Shown here: positions 8,497 through 18,084 of the stretch, piece by piece
Numbering within the stretch: position 1 is the first letter of the stretch
Layout of the letters: each line of letters starts with the position of its first letter
DNA from: Chloroflexi bacterium TSY
GTDB taxonomy: Bacteria > Chloroflexota > Anaerolineae > Caldilineales > Caldilineaceae
NCBI GenBank assembly: GCA_019217005.1
Contig: JAHBNG010000018.1
Location: 1 to 64,000 of the forward strand
DNA length: 64,000 nucleotides
Direction: 5' to 3'
The notes under the pieces: model-generated
Database searches by the model: none
Seen by the model: the letters and a program-made list of their open reading frames with translations, nothing else
Told to the model about the DNA's origin: nothing
Translations under genes and position numbers: made by a program

Positions 8497-10104
8497 ATGA
8501 GCCTGTTATTTTTATCTATGCATCTAGACACACAACAGACCAGCCGTCGTATTGTCAGTGCTGCACTTCTGGTGATGCTCTTTTTTGTGTTGAGTCGAGT
8601 AACCGGACTCGCGCGTGAGATGATTATCAGTGCTAAATTTGGTACGAACGCGGCTCTAGATGCTTATCTGACTGCATTTCGTATTCCTGATCTACTCTTT
8701 CAGATGGTTGCCGGGGGTGCTCTTGCTAGTGCATTCATCCCCACATTTTCCGCATTTTGGAATCAATCAGATCATGCCGGTGCTTGGCTACTCTTTAGTC
8801 GGGTACTGAATTTAATTACACTCCTGCTCGTCCTACTTGCTGGTTTGGCGGCAATTTTTTCCTTTCCTCTCGTACAAAAAGTGATTGCTCCCGGCTATTC
8901 GCTTCCTCAACAGGAACTCACCGCTGAACTAATGCGATGGATGTTATTGGGGACAATTGTCTTTGGTGCGGGTGGTCTGATCATGGGAGCATTAAATGCC
9001 ACACAACATTTCCTACTTCCAGCCGCCGCACCAGTCATTTATAACATCGCGATTATTCTGGCTGCTTGGACGTTGACTCCGATTGTTGGTATATATAGCT
9101 TGGTGATTGGCGTCGTGGTCGGCTCTCTTAGTCATCTCCTGATTCAGCTTCCTGGGTTGAAACAAAAGCAGATGCATTATCACTTTAGCTGGACGCTTCG
9201 CGATGAGCATGTGCAGGAGGTTGCGCGTCTGATGGGCCCTCGTGTGTTGGGGTTACTTTTTGTTCAACTTCATTTTTTGGTCAATACAATATTGGCCAGT
9301 AGATTGGCAGAAGGAAGCCTGAGTGCACTCAACTACGCCTGGTTGTTAATGCTACTGCCCCAAGGGATTTTTGCACAAGCCATAGGCACTGCAGTCTTTC
9401 CGACATTATCTGCTCAGGTTGCCACCAACCAGCAAGACGGAATGCGACAAACCTTAAGCCAAGCGCTGCGAATGGTTCTGTTTTTGACAATTCCAGCCGC
9501 AGTCGGTCTCTATATATTGCGCGTTCCATTCATTCAAATTCTGCTTGAGAGGGGAGAATTTACATCAGAAAGTACACAGATGGTTGCGTATGCGCTTCAG
9601 TTTTACGCACTCGGATTGGTTGCACATGCCGCAGTCGAGATTCTGGTGCGCGCCTTTTATGCCCTCCACAATACGCAGACACCTGTTCTGATCGGCATTG
9701 GAGCAATGGTGCTCAATATTGTGCTATCGATTTGGTGGGTTCGTGGAATGAGTTACGGCGGTCTAGCGTTGGCGAATAGCGTTGCGACAGGATTAGAAAT
9801 GCTGATTCTGTTTTGGCTACTCTATCGGATAATGGGTTCGCTCGATGGTCGACGGTTGATGTTCGCCATCCTCAGAATCACTCTTGCGGCGTTTGTCATG
9901 GGAATCGTGTTGTGGTTCCTTCGTGATTGGTTTCCTGTTTATGGGGATGGACCAAATTCAGAGATTCTTCGCTGGATTTGGTCGCTTGGTGGTCTGGTTG
10001 TTGCTGCTGTTGTTTATCTGGCAATGAGTCTTCTATTGCAGAGTGAAGAGCTTCGGCCTGTTCTCGCCATGGTGACGAGACGTATATACCGCACTCGCTC
10101 ATAA
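8497..10104 (+). CDS. murJ: Lipid II flippase MurJ (MviN)
   Basis: A 535-residue polytopic membrane protein of the MOP exporter superfamily, which flips lipid II across the inner membrane for peptidoglycan synthesis. The hallmark N-terminus is present (SAALLVMLFFVLSRVTGLAREMIISAKFG, then LDAYLTAFRIPDLLFQM...GGALASAFIPTFSAFW), with about 13-14 hydrophobic segments and conserved arginines in the first helix. Length matches the family (500-550). ATG at 8497 gives the longest frame; a second ATG at 8518 is possible because no strong ribosome binding site marks either. It appears monocistronic. Confidence 0.93.
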   Translation: MSLLFLSMHLDTQQTSRRIVSAALLVMLFFVLSRVTGLAREMIISAKFGTNAALDAYLTAFRIPDLLFQMVAGGALASAFIPTFSAFWNQSDHAGAWLLFSRVLNLITLLLVLLAGLAAIFSFPLVQKVIAPGYSLPQQELTAELMRWMLLGTIVFGAGGLIMGALNATQHFLLPAAAPVIYNIAIILAAWTLTPIVGIYSLVIGVVVGSLSHLLIQLPGLKQKQMHYHFSWTLRDEHVQEVARLMGPRVLGLLFVQLHFLVNTILASRLAEGSLSALNYAWLLMLLPQGIFAQAIGTAVFPTLSAQVATNQQDGMRQTLSQALRMVLFLTIPAAVGLYILRVPFIQILLERGEFTSESTQMVAYALQFYALGLVAHAAVEILVRAFYALHNTQTPVLIGIGAMVLNIVLSIWWVRGMSYGGLALANSVATGLEMLILFWLLYRIMGSLDGRRLMFAILRITLAAFVMGIVLWFLRDWFPVYGDGPNSEILRWIWSLGGLVVAAVVYLAMSLLLQSEELRPVLAMVTRRIYRTRS

Positions 10105-10310
10105 ACTCAAAATAATTTCGTCGGCTTTACTCGACTGAAAGAGTCAAATCTGTTTTAAGGTTTGGCAGTGCTCAGTATATCTAACAAAACACTAATTCTT
10201 CTCTAACGCATTTCTGACGAAACTCTGGTATACTATATGCGTATAGATCAGATAAGCGATCAATACACAGATCAAGAGAGATGCTTGTATAGAGATAAAG
10301 GAGCGAATGC

Positions 10311-11006
10311 ATGTTCTTTTTTAGCCCACTATATCTGCTCTTTATGGTGCCGCCCCTACTTTTGGGATTGTGGGCGCAGATGCGCGTCAAAGGAGCTTTT
10401 AATAAATATTCACAGGTTGGATCGGGCCGTGGTATTAGTGGTGCCAACGCTGCTCGTCGCATCCTCGATGCATACGGTTTGCAACATGTCGGTGTAGAAC
10501 GCACCAATGGGTTTTTGGGCGATCACTATGATCCCAGGAGCAAGACATTGCGCCTGAGTCAGCAGGTCTATGATAGCCCTAGTCTAGCAGCTGTTGGTGT
10601 TGCTGCCCACGAGGCGGGTCACGCATTGCAAGACAAAGAGAGTTATGGTCCACTACGTTTGCGTTCGTCGTTGGTGCCTGCGGCTCAGTTTGGTAGCTGG
10701 CTTGGCCCGATCATCATTTTAGGTGGATTTCTGTTGATGAATGCATTAGGACCTGGATTGGCTTGGTTGGGTGTAGGGGTTTTGGCCGTTACGACGCTGT
10801 TTACCCTTGTTACATTGCCAGTTGAGTTTGATGCGAGTCGGCGGGCGAAGCAACTTCTCGTCAGCGAGGGCATACTTGGTTCTCAAGAGTTGACGGGTGT
10901 CAATAAAGTACTAGATGCTGCTGCATTAACCTATGTGGCTGCTGCCGTGAGTGCCATCATGCAACTTGCTTATTATGCCTTCTTACTTTTAGGCCGACGA
11001 GAGTAA
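10311..11006 (+). CDS. YugP-type membrane zinc metallopeptidase
   Basis: A 231-residue membrane protein. An N-terminal membrane segment (LYLLFMVPPLLLGLWAQ) is followed by a soluble part with SGANAARRILDAYGL, TNGFLGDHYDP and TLRLSQQVYDSPSLAAVGVAAHEAGHALQ. HEAGH at about residue 100 is the zinc-binding HExxH motif. Two or three further membrane helices follow, with FDASRRAK after them. This matches the neutral zinc metallopeptidase family typified by Bacillus YugP, whose substrates are unknown. GATAAAGGAGCG precedes the ATG. Length is normal. Confidence 0.88.
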   Translation: MFFFSPLYLLFMVPPLLLGLWAQMRVKGAFNKYSQVGSGRGISGANAARRILDAYGLQHVGVERTNGFLGDHYDPRSKTLRLSQQVYDSPSLAAVGVAAHEAGHALQDKESYGPLRLRSSLVPAAQFGSWLGPIIILGGFLLMNALGPGLAWLGVGVLAVTTLFTLVTLPVEFDASRRAKQLLVSEGILGSQELTGVNKVLDAAALTYVAAAVSAIMQLAYYAFLLLGRRE

Positions 11007-11038
11007 CAGATTGAGCAAATGACTTTCGGCGCTAGCCG

Positions 11039-11190
11039 AGGTGAAGACACTGATATGTGCTTTCAGGTCGTGGCTGCGGATTAAGTGAAGCGATTTGTAT
11101 AGATTTTGGTCGTGGCCTGAGAATTTCGCATTCGTTGACTATCGATCGCTTACCGGATAGTCACTATTTGCTTTCAGTGTCTTCATGACC
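11039..11190. repeat. Nested palindromic repeat, family R5
   Basis: Outer arms GTGAAGACACTGA ... TCAGTGTCTTCA enclose an inner inverted repeat GTGGCTG-GGATTAAGTGA ... CGCTTACCGGATAGTCAC (about 11070-11165). The inner part resembles the palindrome at 33687-33782. No gene is seen in 11007-11360. Confidence 0.55.
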
Positions 11191-11360
11191 AAATGTAGTA
11201 ATGCATGGGCAAACGAAGAGTCTATGTTGTAGAGGCGTATTGCTGCGCCTCTAATTTTTTAGATGCAGTTCATCGCGCGGTTTTGTTGAAGGTGGTAGTA
11301 GAGCGAAAGAAAACAACTGTTTTCAAACAGAGCTCAGTTCTGGTGAAGGAGAATAAAAAT

Positions 11361-11678
11361 ATGAATAGCAGTTCTAACTTTTTCCAATTTCGACGAATGG
11401 GTTCATTTGTACCAGCAGGTGCTTGGAGTGTGATCCTGGTACCTGGGGTTCTACTGATTTTGCTGGCGATAGCGATTTTGGTCTGGCCAGAGCTATTGGC
11501 CTACATTGTAGCATCTGTTATTCTCTTTGCAGGTGTATCCATGGTTGGCTGGGCGTTGACACTGCGTCGAGCAGCCAAATTGACGCGGGGCAATGTTGAC
11601 GTACAATCCGAGTCGGTTTATGATGGCAGTGACATGAGAACGACAAGCTCGCGCACGGTAATTTATCGCGAACTGTGA
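11361..11678 (+). CDS. Small two-helix membrane protein, unknown
   Basis: A 105-residue protein starting at ATG 11361, preceded by GAAGGAGAAT. It has two close membrane helices (WSVILVPGVLLILLAIAILVW and LLAYIVASVILFAGVSMVGWAL), then a polar tail with RRAAKLTRGN. A longer frame upstream lacks a ribosome binding site and was not used. Helices of this type occur in many uncharacterised envelope proteins; no function is proposed. Confidence 0.6.
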   Translation: MNSSSNFFQFRRMGSFVPAGAWSVILVPGVLLILLAIAILVWPELLAYIVASVILFAGVSMVGWALTLRRAAKLTRGNVDVQSESVYDGSDMRTTSSRTVIYREL

Positions 11679-11786
11679 CATATATATACGTCACTCGCTA
11701 ATAGGCGAGAATGACTTCGCTTGTTCTGCTGGGCCGAAGACAGTTAAATAAAGGGCGCCCGAAGGCGTTGATCTAGGCCAGTGGGT

Positions 11787-11810
11787 TGACCGTCCACGCA
11801 GGAGGACGGT
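11787..11810. other. GC-rich hairpin
   Basis: GACCGTCC and GGACGGTC form a perfect 8-bp stem around an 8-base loop, about 110 bases upstream of the peroxiredoxin gene. It lacks a T tract, so it is not a standard terminator. Confidence 0.4.
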
Positions 11811-11922
11811 CGGCATCGTCCTGAACATGATTTCAATCTGTTCTCCCACTCTCCCGCATGAAGCCGTTATTCTCATCTATAGCAACGTTCCCTATAACCC
11901 AGACCGGAAAGGAAAGAACGAC

Positions 11923-12384
11923 ATGGCGACTTTAGCGGTTGGTGAAAGTGCACCAGATTTTGAAGCACTGACTGATCAAAATACATTGACAAAATTAAGC
12001 GATTACCGTGGACAGAGAGTCGTGCTCTATTTCTATCCCAAAGATGATACCAGCGGGTGAACAACGCAAGCCAATGAGCTGCGTGACAGCTACACAGAAA
12101 TTGAAGCGAACAATGCACTTGTCCTAGGCGTCAGCCCTGATGGTGTTGAATCTCATCAGAAATTTAAGAGCAAAAACAATCTGCCTTTTACTCTGCTGGT
12201 AGATGCGGATCATGCGATCGCTGAAACCTATGGTACTTGGGGTGAGAAGTCCATGTATGGCAAGAAGTTTATGGGAATCGTGCGTAGTCAGTTTGTCATT
12301 GACGAAGAGGGAAGGCTTCTTGACGTGCAATACAACATTAGCCCAAAGAAGAGTGTGCCTGCGGCGCTAAAAGCATTGGCTTAA
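11923..12384 (+). CDS. PrxQ/Bcp peroxiredoxin, probable selenoprotein (TGA = Sec46)
   Basis: Thioredoxin-fold peroxidase that reduces hydroperoxides. From ATG 11923 the frame gives 153 residues, the usual Bcp length: GESAPDFEALTDQNT, YRGQRVVLYFYPKDDTSG, then TGA at 12058-12060, then TTQANELRD and a complete C-terminal half ending KALA. The TGA sits exactly on the peroxidatic cysteine of the family motif (YPKDDTPGCTxE). The hairpin after it fits a bacterial SECIS element. The resolving cysteine usually found five residues later is Asn, so this would be a 1-Sec enzyme. Everything downstream is intact, which argues against random nonsense decay. A cysteine-codon sequencing error or mutation remains the alternative. 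No selA, selB, selC or selD lies in the window. Confidence 0.8.
12075..12093 (+). promoter_or_regulatory. Candidate bacterial SECIS hairpin
   Basis: AGCTG (12077-12081) pairs perfectly with CAGCT (12087-12091) around the loop CGTGA. Two more pairs can form outside if one A is bulged. The loop begins 22 bases after the TGA and has G at its second position. That meets the published bacterial SECIS rules: apical loop 16-37 nt from UGA, with a G in the first two loop bases. SelB would bind this element in the coding region. Confidence 0.6.
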
Positions 12385-12693
12385 AAAGAATCAAATAGTG
12401 TCTTTGCAAACCGTTCCTGTCTCTGTTGAAAATGGTAACAAATGAACGAACAGGAACGGCATTACAGATGATTCTATCTCGTCCCAAAATCCAACAATAT
12501 ATCTCTTCACATATTGCCGAATCCTTCATCAATCTTCTTCTCCAAAAAATTATATTTGTCCAACCAGATTTGTTCGCGTCAACCTGTTGCGATCTGAAAG
12601 GTACCTCCCCAATTGCAACAGCTGTTGATTGAAAAGTTGCCTGTCTTATAGCATCCGATGCTGATATGCTTGAAGATACGATTTTCATTCAAG
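12385..12693. other. Non-coding stretch with a long-arm inverted repeat
   Basis: No gene is supported. CCGTTCCTGT (12411-12420) and ACAGGAACGG (12450-12459) form a perfect 10-bp stem with a 29-base loop just after the peroxiredoxin stop. No T tract follows. Confidence 0.5.
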
Positions 12694-14025
12694 CTTTACT
12701 TTCTGGTAAAGGCTTGAGTGACAAAGGGCAAACCGAAAGGGGCGGAAAAAAGAATCCACCCTGAAAAAACGGGATAAAATGTAAAAATAGTGCTCGGCTA
12801 GTTTAAGCAGCGGCATTGAGGCGGCGATGAGCGAGAACGCCTTTAGGGAAATGGTGTGAAACCGAGGCCTTTTTCCGAAAGTCAGGGTCGAGTTGGTCAG
12901 GAGTTGGAAAAAGAGCACTCGAGAGAACACGGCGCAGCCTGCCGGGAGGTTCAACAGGCCAGCGTTCCAGGTAGACAAGATAAATGGTTTCAGGCTGCAA
13001 AGTCATAACGGTCGCCAAAACCAAAGGTGTGTTGTAGGCCGGATCCTGAATGACGTAAATCGAGTAGGTACGGTTGGCTGTATCCACCTTGGTTGTTCTG
13101 GGGACGAGATTGTGCCATGCTTGATAGCAAATCAGGCGACCACTATAGAGAAAGCGACCAGACGAGTCCGGAGTTGTAGCCTCGAGTCGCTTTCCCTTAT
13201 AGCTGCGAGAGAGCGGACGCACAATATCACCATATTCAGGTGGTCTGCCTTTTCCTTTGCGTTTGGGGAACTCATTGCGGCGCACTGTGCAGTTAATGGC
13301 TTCCCGCAGGACAAATCGGTCTATGCCGCTTTCTAGCATTTCTCTGATTGTAAACCCGGCATCGACCACCGCCACTTCGTCTGACTCCAGTGATTTCTTC
13401 GTCTCTTTCAGCAGCTTTTTTCCGAAACTCACTTTCCTTTGTTCCAACCGTGCATCTCATGATTGCCTTGAGCAGTGGCACTCGCTTCCCGCCTATCTCC
13501 CCCCGAGCTTATCATCACTCCAAAGATGAGCGCGGGCAATGCCCGACGAGCCGTTGAGTTATAGAGTCGGTTCACTTTCCCTTGCAGCTTCGGTCGCCAG
13601 AACCCTGTGATATCTATGCTTTTCACTCGGTACCCTTCTAACTTTTTTGCCTCCCATTCCCCTTTCCACTCCACTTCTTCTTGCCACGACCCCAGCAGAC
13701 TTGTGATATCCCATGATCCATATCGAAAGCTCCACCAGCTTCGCCGGAGCTCCTCATCTTCAAACCCGCTTTCTTTCAATGCGCTATGGATTGCTCCTCG
13801 ACTTTTCAGAAACGACCCATTCAGCATTGCCCACATCAGACGCATTACATTTACGTTTGTTCCCATCGGCGTTACTTGCAATACATTCATCAGTACTGCT
13901 ATAGTTATTTCTGGCGCGGTTAGCATTCCTTCCTCCTTTTTGGGTTCTCTACCTTTAGGATGAACTGCTAACCGCTTTTTGTCACATTTCTCCCCTCATC
14001 TCTTTTCTTTTACCAGAAAGTAAAG
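12694..14025 (-). mobile_element. Insertion sequence with CTTTACTTTCTGG ends, copy 2, decayed
   Basis: Second copy of the element at 2242-3727, 1.33 kb, same inverted ends. It is flanked by AAG on both sides, a possible 3-bp target duplication. It lacks about 170 bp internally relative to copy 1 but retains bases that copy 1 has lost elsewhere. The two copies decayed independently. Confidence 0.8.
12803..13926 (-). pseudogene. DDE transposase (IS4-like), second decayed copy
   Basis: Starts at 13926 with MLTAPEITIAVLMNV. The first 165 residues are in one frame through KSIDITGFWRPK. The rest, with VAVVDAGFTIREML and YLVYLERWPVE, is in another frame from about 13447 to 12803. The internal deletion removes a segment after the Glu motif. 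Inactive, but useful with copy 1 for rebuilding the parent protein. Confidence 0.7.
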
Positions 14026-14075
14026 AAGTCATGATTCGACGAAACATTTGTATTATAACCGCATCCGGTTTTCTC

Positions 14076-14155
14076 AAGTGTGTACCACAAAGTGTGTAAA
14101 TGAGCACTGCCCAGTCAGAGAAGCGCTACATTTACACACTTTGTGGTACACTGCC
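14076..14155. repeat. 80-bp palindromic repeat, family R1 (copy 2)
   Basis: The same palindrome as at 1268-1347, here with both arms nearly perfect (GTGTACCACAAAGTGTGTAA and complement). It lies 30 bases upstream of the ThDP enzyme start, so it would be part of that gene's leader. Confidence 0.8.
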
Positions 14156-14185
14156 ATTTTCTCTCGAACGCTCCCCATATCCACA

Positions 14186-15970
14186 ATGAGCAAGCCAATT
14201 GCCAATAACGAAAACAGACATGCAGGTATGATTGTTGCAGACGTACTCGCTCAGCATGGTGTGCGATTTCTCTACACACTTTGCGGCGGGCACATTTCTC
14301 CCATCCTGTTTGGTGCCGATGGGCGGGGTATTCGGGTGATCGATGTACGCCATGAGGCAACGGCCGTTTTTGCTGCTGATGCCACGGCGCGCTTAACAGG
14401 CATACCTGGGGTTGCCGCTGTGACGGCTGGTCCTGGTCTGACGAATACAATAACAGCGCTTAAGAATGCCCAGATGGCTCAGTCACCAGTTATCATTCTA
14501 GGCGGCGCAGTGGCGACGTTGCTCAAAGGCCGGGGGGCTTTGCAGGATATCGATCAGATGGCATTGGTGAAGCCACTCGTGAAATGGCGAAAATCATGTA
14601 AGCGTGTAAGAGATATTGAGCCGACATTGATGCGCGCCTTTCAGATTGCTCAGCAGGGGGTACCTGGACCAGTTTTTATAGAACTGCCCATCGATCTGCT
14701 CTATCCAGAGCAAGTTGTACGTGATTGGACGCTTCAATTAACCCGCGGCAGAGGAATTGCGGCTCGTCTTCTCAATCTTTACGTACGTAATCATCTGCGA
14801 CGCACCTTCGGAGATGTTCAGAATGTCACGATTTCCGATAGTAAGATAAGAGCGCAAACGCCTCGTACTCCTCTGCGCGCTTCTCCTCAAGCACCGAAAC
14901 AGCGACAGCTTCAAAAAGTCATAGATGCTTTGCGATCAGCCCAACGACCTGTGCTGCTTGTGGGAAGCCAGGCGACGCTGGACGCGGAAAAAACGTCTGC
15001 TTTACAGCAGGCTCTTTTATCACTTGGGATTCCCACTTATTTATCGGGCATGGCGCGTGGTCTGCTCGGTCTCAATGAGCTTCACATCCGTCATAAACGC
15101 AGTCAGGCCCTCCGCGAAGCCGATCTCATTCTGCTGGCAGGTGTTCCTTGTGATTTTCGCCTGGCGTATGGGCAAATTATCCCCCGTAAGGCCACCTATA
15201 TCTCGATCAATCTCAGCAGGCAAGATCTGACAAAAAATCGCAAACCAACGATTGGTCTGTGGGCGGATCCAAGGACGACAATGTGTCTAGTGGCAGAGAA
15301 ATGGACACATGACAGCAGCCAGTGGGCAGGATGGCATCAGACACTGTGCGAGCGAGATACTGCGCGCGAAGCAGAGATTGCTCAAAGTGCAGAAGTAGAA
15401 ACTGACTTTATTAATCCAATCTGGTTCTGTCAGCAATTGGGGAAAGTATTGGACGATGATAGCGTGTTGATTGGAGATGGAGGAGACTTCGTAGCCTCAG
15501 CAAGCTATATTGTGCGTCCACGCGCACCTCTCTCTTGGCTTGATCCAGGAGCCTTTGGAACATTGGGCGCTGGTGGCGGTTTTGCCCTTGCTGCCAAATT
15601 GGTTCGACATACCGCTGAAGTTTGGTTGCTCTATGGTGATGGATCATGCGGTTATTCGTTAGCCGAATTCGATACAATGGTTCGTCATCGGGTGCCTGTG
15701 ATTGCCGTGATTGGGAACGATGCATCATGGGCACAAATCGCGCGTGAACAAGTTGAGATTTTGGGCAGTCCACTGGGTACAGAATTAGCCCATACAGACT
15801 ATCATACAGTCGTGGAAGGATATGGAGGTGTTGGACTTTGCCTTCAAGAACCAGCCCAAGTGAAAGAGACGCTTTTGCAGGCAAAAGAAGTGGCAAGAGG
15901 TGGCTGTCCTGTTGCAATTAATGTCATGATCGGACAGACAGACTTTCGCAAAGGATCGATTTCAATGTAA
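14186..15970 (+). CDS. ILVBL/HACL2-like thiamine diphosphate lyase
   Basis: A 594-residue ThDP enzyme. The N-terminal PYR domain carries the catalytic Glu in [14 protein letters not shown] and the [13 protein letters not shown] loop. A central nucleotide-binding-type domain follows (~250-400). The C-terminal PP domain has the diphosphate motif [20 protein letters not shown] ending in GNDASW. That last block is very close to the vertebrate ILVBL (HACL2) motif rather than to true acetolactate synthases. Family members cleave 2-hydroxyacyl-CoA to formyl-CoA and a shortened aldehyde. ATG 14186 was chosen because the longer frame runs through the R1 palindrome. Neighbouring acyl-CoA dehydrogenase and SCP2 genes support a lipid or branched-chain alpha-oxidation role (inference). 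Confidence 0.8.
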   Translation: MSKPIANNENRHAGMIVADVLAQHGVRFLYTLCGGHISPILFGADGRGIRVIDVRHEATAVFAADATARLTGIPGVAAVTAGPGLTNTITALKNAQMAQSPVIILGGAVATLLKGRGALQDIDQMALVKPLVKWRKSCKRVRDIEPTLMRAFQIAQQGVPGPVFIELPIDLLYPEQVVRDWTLQLTRGRGIAARLLNLYVRNHLRRTFGDVQNVTISDSKIRAQTPRTPLRASPQAPKQRQLQKVIDALRSAQRPVLLVGSQATLDAEKTSALQQALLSLGIPTYLSGMARGLLGLNELHIRHKRSQALREADLILLAGVPCDFRLAYGQIIPRKATYISINLSRQDLTKNRKPTIGLWADPRTTMCLVAEKWTHDSSQWAGWHQTLCERDTAREAEIAQSAEVETDFINPIWFCQQLGKVLDDDSVLIGDGGDFVASASYIVRPRAPLSWLDPGAFGTLGAGGGFALAAKLVRHTAEVWLLYGDGSCGYSLAEFDTMVRHRVPVIAVIGNDASWAQIAREQVEILGSPLGTELAHTDYHTVVEGYGGVGLCLQEPAQVKETLLQAKEVARGGCPVAINVMIGQTDFRKGSISM

Positions 15971-16054
15971 TACCGATTGCGGTTGTGGAGCGTATAAGTC
16001 TGTTTTCTATTCATAATTTCTATAGAGCCTGAAGGTATCAATAGGACTGAGCCG

Positions 16055-16765
16055 ATGACATTGAAAGTGGTTGGTGCTGGCTTTGGTCGGACAGGAACAA
16101 CATCACTACAAGCGGCGCTAGAAGAACTGGGCTTTTCGCGCTGTTATCATATGCAAGAGGTAATGAAGAACCCCTCTCATGCATATCTGTGGGAGAAGGT
16201 CGCAAATGGTGAATTAGTTCATTTCTCGGTGATCTTCCAGGGATATCAAGCGACAGTCGACTGGCCCGGCTGTACATATTACAAGGAACTGATGGAGCTA
16301 TACCCTGATTCGAAAGTTCTACTCAGCGTGCGTGATCCGGAGCGTTGGTATACCAGTACACAGGACACAATCTATCGGATCCCCCAAGCATTGGTCACAC
16401 AGCTTCTCAAATTATTGTTTCCCCATTTGCGCGTAGCCTATCGAATGATTGATAGATTGATTTGGCAGGGAACGTTCGAAGGGCGATTCGAAGACCAAGA
16501 GAACGCGATTACGATTTTCAACCGTCATAATGCAGAAGTTGAGCAATATGTGTCATCAGGGCGCCTTTTGGTCTATAATGTGAAAGAGGGCTGGGAGCCA
16601 CTTTGTCGTTTTTTGGATGTACCAGTTCCTCAAGACAAATCATTTCCCCATTTGAATGACACATTATTGCTTCAGCGCGTCATGCGTTGGGGACCTGTTG
16701 TGATCATTGCAAGTATAATTTGTTTGCTCGTTCTACTGGTTTGGCTGCTCTCACTGCTATCCTAA
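16055..16765 (+). CDS. Sulfotransferase-family protein with C-terminal membrane anchor
   Basis: A 236-residue protein starting with the P-loop-like PAPS-binding motif GAGFGRTGTTSLQAALEELG (5'-PSB). SKVLLSVRDPERWYTST (residues ~88-104) is the 3'-phosphate binding strand and helix. It matches the compact sulfotransferase group found in bacteria and lower eukaryotes. The last 22 residues are a hydrophobic helix (VVIIASIICLLVLLVWLLSLL), suggesting a tail anchor. Acceptor is unknown. It follows the ThDP enzyme on the same strand with an 84-base gap. Confidence 0.75.
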   Translation: MTLKVVGAGFGRTGTTSLQAALEELGFSRCYHMQEVMKNPSHAYLWEKVANGELVHFSVIFQGYQATVDWPGCTYYKELMELYPDSKVLLSVRDPERWYTSTQDTIYRIPQALVTQLLKLLFPHLRVAYRMIDRLIWQGTFEGRFEDQENAITIFNRHNAEVEQYVSSGRLLVYNVKEGWEPLCRFLDVPVPQDKSFPHLNDTLLLQRVMRWGPVVIIASIICLLVLLVWLLSLLS

Positions 16766-16882
16766 GGAAATCGCCCAGAAATGAATTGTGGACTTCAAGT
16801 CAATGGGTGAGATGTTAATGAGCAAAGTACAGGATAGTCGAGGCGATCAGCCCGCCAATACAAGGGATCCATGAAGGACCAA

Positions 16883-17042
16883 GAACCTATTCGAGAAATG
16901 ATTGCGACCGATTATCTTCTCGGGTAAGGATGCGTTGCCACAGAACTTTTTGGATAAGCACTGATAGAGACACCACTTAAATTTCGAACAATAGGCATGA
17001 TTTCTGTCGAGAGACAATTGTCTGAAGTTTAAATGATGTGGC
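16883..17042. repeat. Paired small palindromes, families R4 and R3
   Basis: 16883-16968 (GAACCTATTCGAGAAAT ... TTTTTGGATAAGCACTGATA) is one repeat. Related copies are at 38788-38875 and, inverted, at 33563-33650. It is directly followed by 16969-17042 (CCACTTAAATTTCGAACAAT ... GTTTAAATGATGTGGC), with relatives at 33492-33560 and 61920-62000. The two families are adjacent here and at 33.5 kb, so they may move or pair together. Confidence 0.65.
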
Positions 17043-17058
17043 TATAAGGAGAAGATTC

Positions 17059-18018
17059 GTGAAGATAGGGTTTATTGGTCTTGGTAATGTTGGCGGCAAG
17101 CTGGCCGGTAGCCTCCAACGGAACGGTTATGCTCTTATGGTGCGTGATTTGGATCGTATCGCAGCAGAACCATTTCTTCGTCAAGGGGCAAACTGGGCTG
17201 ATTCACCTAAGGCATTGGCTGAAGCCGTCGATGTGGTGATTACCTGCCTGCCTTCCCCAGCCGCAGTCAGCCAAGTGATGGAGGCAGAGGATGGTGTGAT
17301 TGCTGGCTTGGAGTCCAATATGATTTGGCTCGAAATGAGTACGACGGATGAGGCGGAAGTAAAGCGGATCGGTGCATTGGTTGAAGCTGCTGGTGCGACA
17401 CCTATCGATTGCCCGGTCTCTGGCGGCTGTCACCGGGCTGCAACCGGAAATATTGCCATCTTTGCGGGGGGGGAACGGGATGCGTTTGAGCGTGTCTTGC
17501 CGATTTTAACCGCACTGGGAGGACAGATTCTGCACACAGGTGCGCTTGGCTCAGCATCGATTGTGAAAGTGGTCACCAACTATCTATGTTCGGTCCATCT
17601 GATTGCCCTCGGCGAAGCTCTGATGGTGGCCAAACAAGCAGGGATGGACCTGAATACGACTTACGAAGCTATTCGCATTTCGTCAGGAAATTCATTTGTC
17701 CATGAGACGGAAAGCCAGGTCATTCTGAACGGCAGCTACAATATTAATTTTACGATGGACTTGGTCTTAAAAGATATGGGGCTGTTCGATTCACTCGCAC
17801 AAAAATTAGATGTGCCGCTGGATGTTTCTCCGATGGTTCTTGATATTTTTAAAGATGGTGAAGCTCGCTATGGCTCTCGCGCCTGGTCGTCCATGATTGT
17901 GAAACGTCTAGAGGATGCATGTGGTGTTGATTTGCGTGGCACTGGTTTTCCCGCAGAGCTAACTGATCATGAACCAGAAGAACCAGGAGCCGAGGTGATT
18001 GTGAGGCGAGCTGTATAA
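17059..18018 (+). CDS. 3-hydroxyisobutyrate dehydrogenase-like oxidoreductase
   Basis: A 319-residue protein from GTG 17059, preceded by AAGGAGAAG. The Rossmann motif is GFIGLGNVGGKLAGSL at the N-terminus. DCPVSGGCHRAATGNIAIFAGG (~120-140) is the substrate-binding signature of beta-hydroxyacid dehydrogenases. The catalytic lysine falls in GSASIVKVVTNYLCSVHLIALGEAL, and NFTMDLVLKDMGL follows. NAD(P)-dependent oxidation of a 3-hydroxy acid is expected. Position before an acyl-CoA dehydrogenase gene fits a valine-type or fatty-acid catabolic set. Confidence 0.88.
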   Translation: MKIGFIGLGNVGGKLAGSLQRNGYALMVRDLDRIAAEPFLRQGANWADSPKALAEAVDVVITCLPSPAAVSQVMEAEDGVIAGLESNMIWLEMSTTDEAEVKRIGALVEAAGATPIDCPVSGGCHRAATGNIAIFAGGERDAFERVLPILTALGGQILHTGALGSASIVKVVTNYLCSVHLIALGEALMVAKQAGMDLNTTYEAIRISSGNSFVHETESQVILNGSYNINFTMDLVLKDMGLFDSLAQKLDVPLDVSPMVLDIFKDGEARYGSRAWSSMIVKRLEDACGVDLRGTGFPAELTDHEPEEPGAEVIVRRAV

Positions 18019-18084
18019 TTCCAAGGCTGGTATCACGCAACACGCTCTACCTACACACGGGATGGTGATAGAGGAGACTAACGT

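Noticed and set aside
12058..12060. TGA in the peroxiredoxin as a plain nonsense mutation ending a truncated 46-residue gene
   Set aside because: The position equals the catalytic Cys, the downstream half is fully conserved and a SECIS-like hairpin follows; selenocysteine is the better explanation, though unproven.
12338..12688. Minus-strand 116-residue frame after the peroxiredoxin gene
   Set aside because: It overlaps the conserved end of the peroxiredoxin, has no domain and no good start; likely a shadow.
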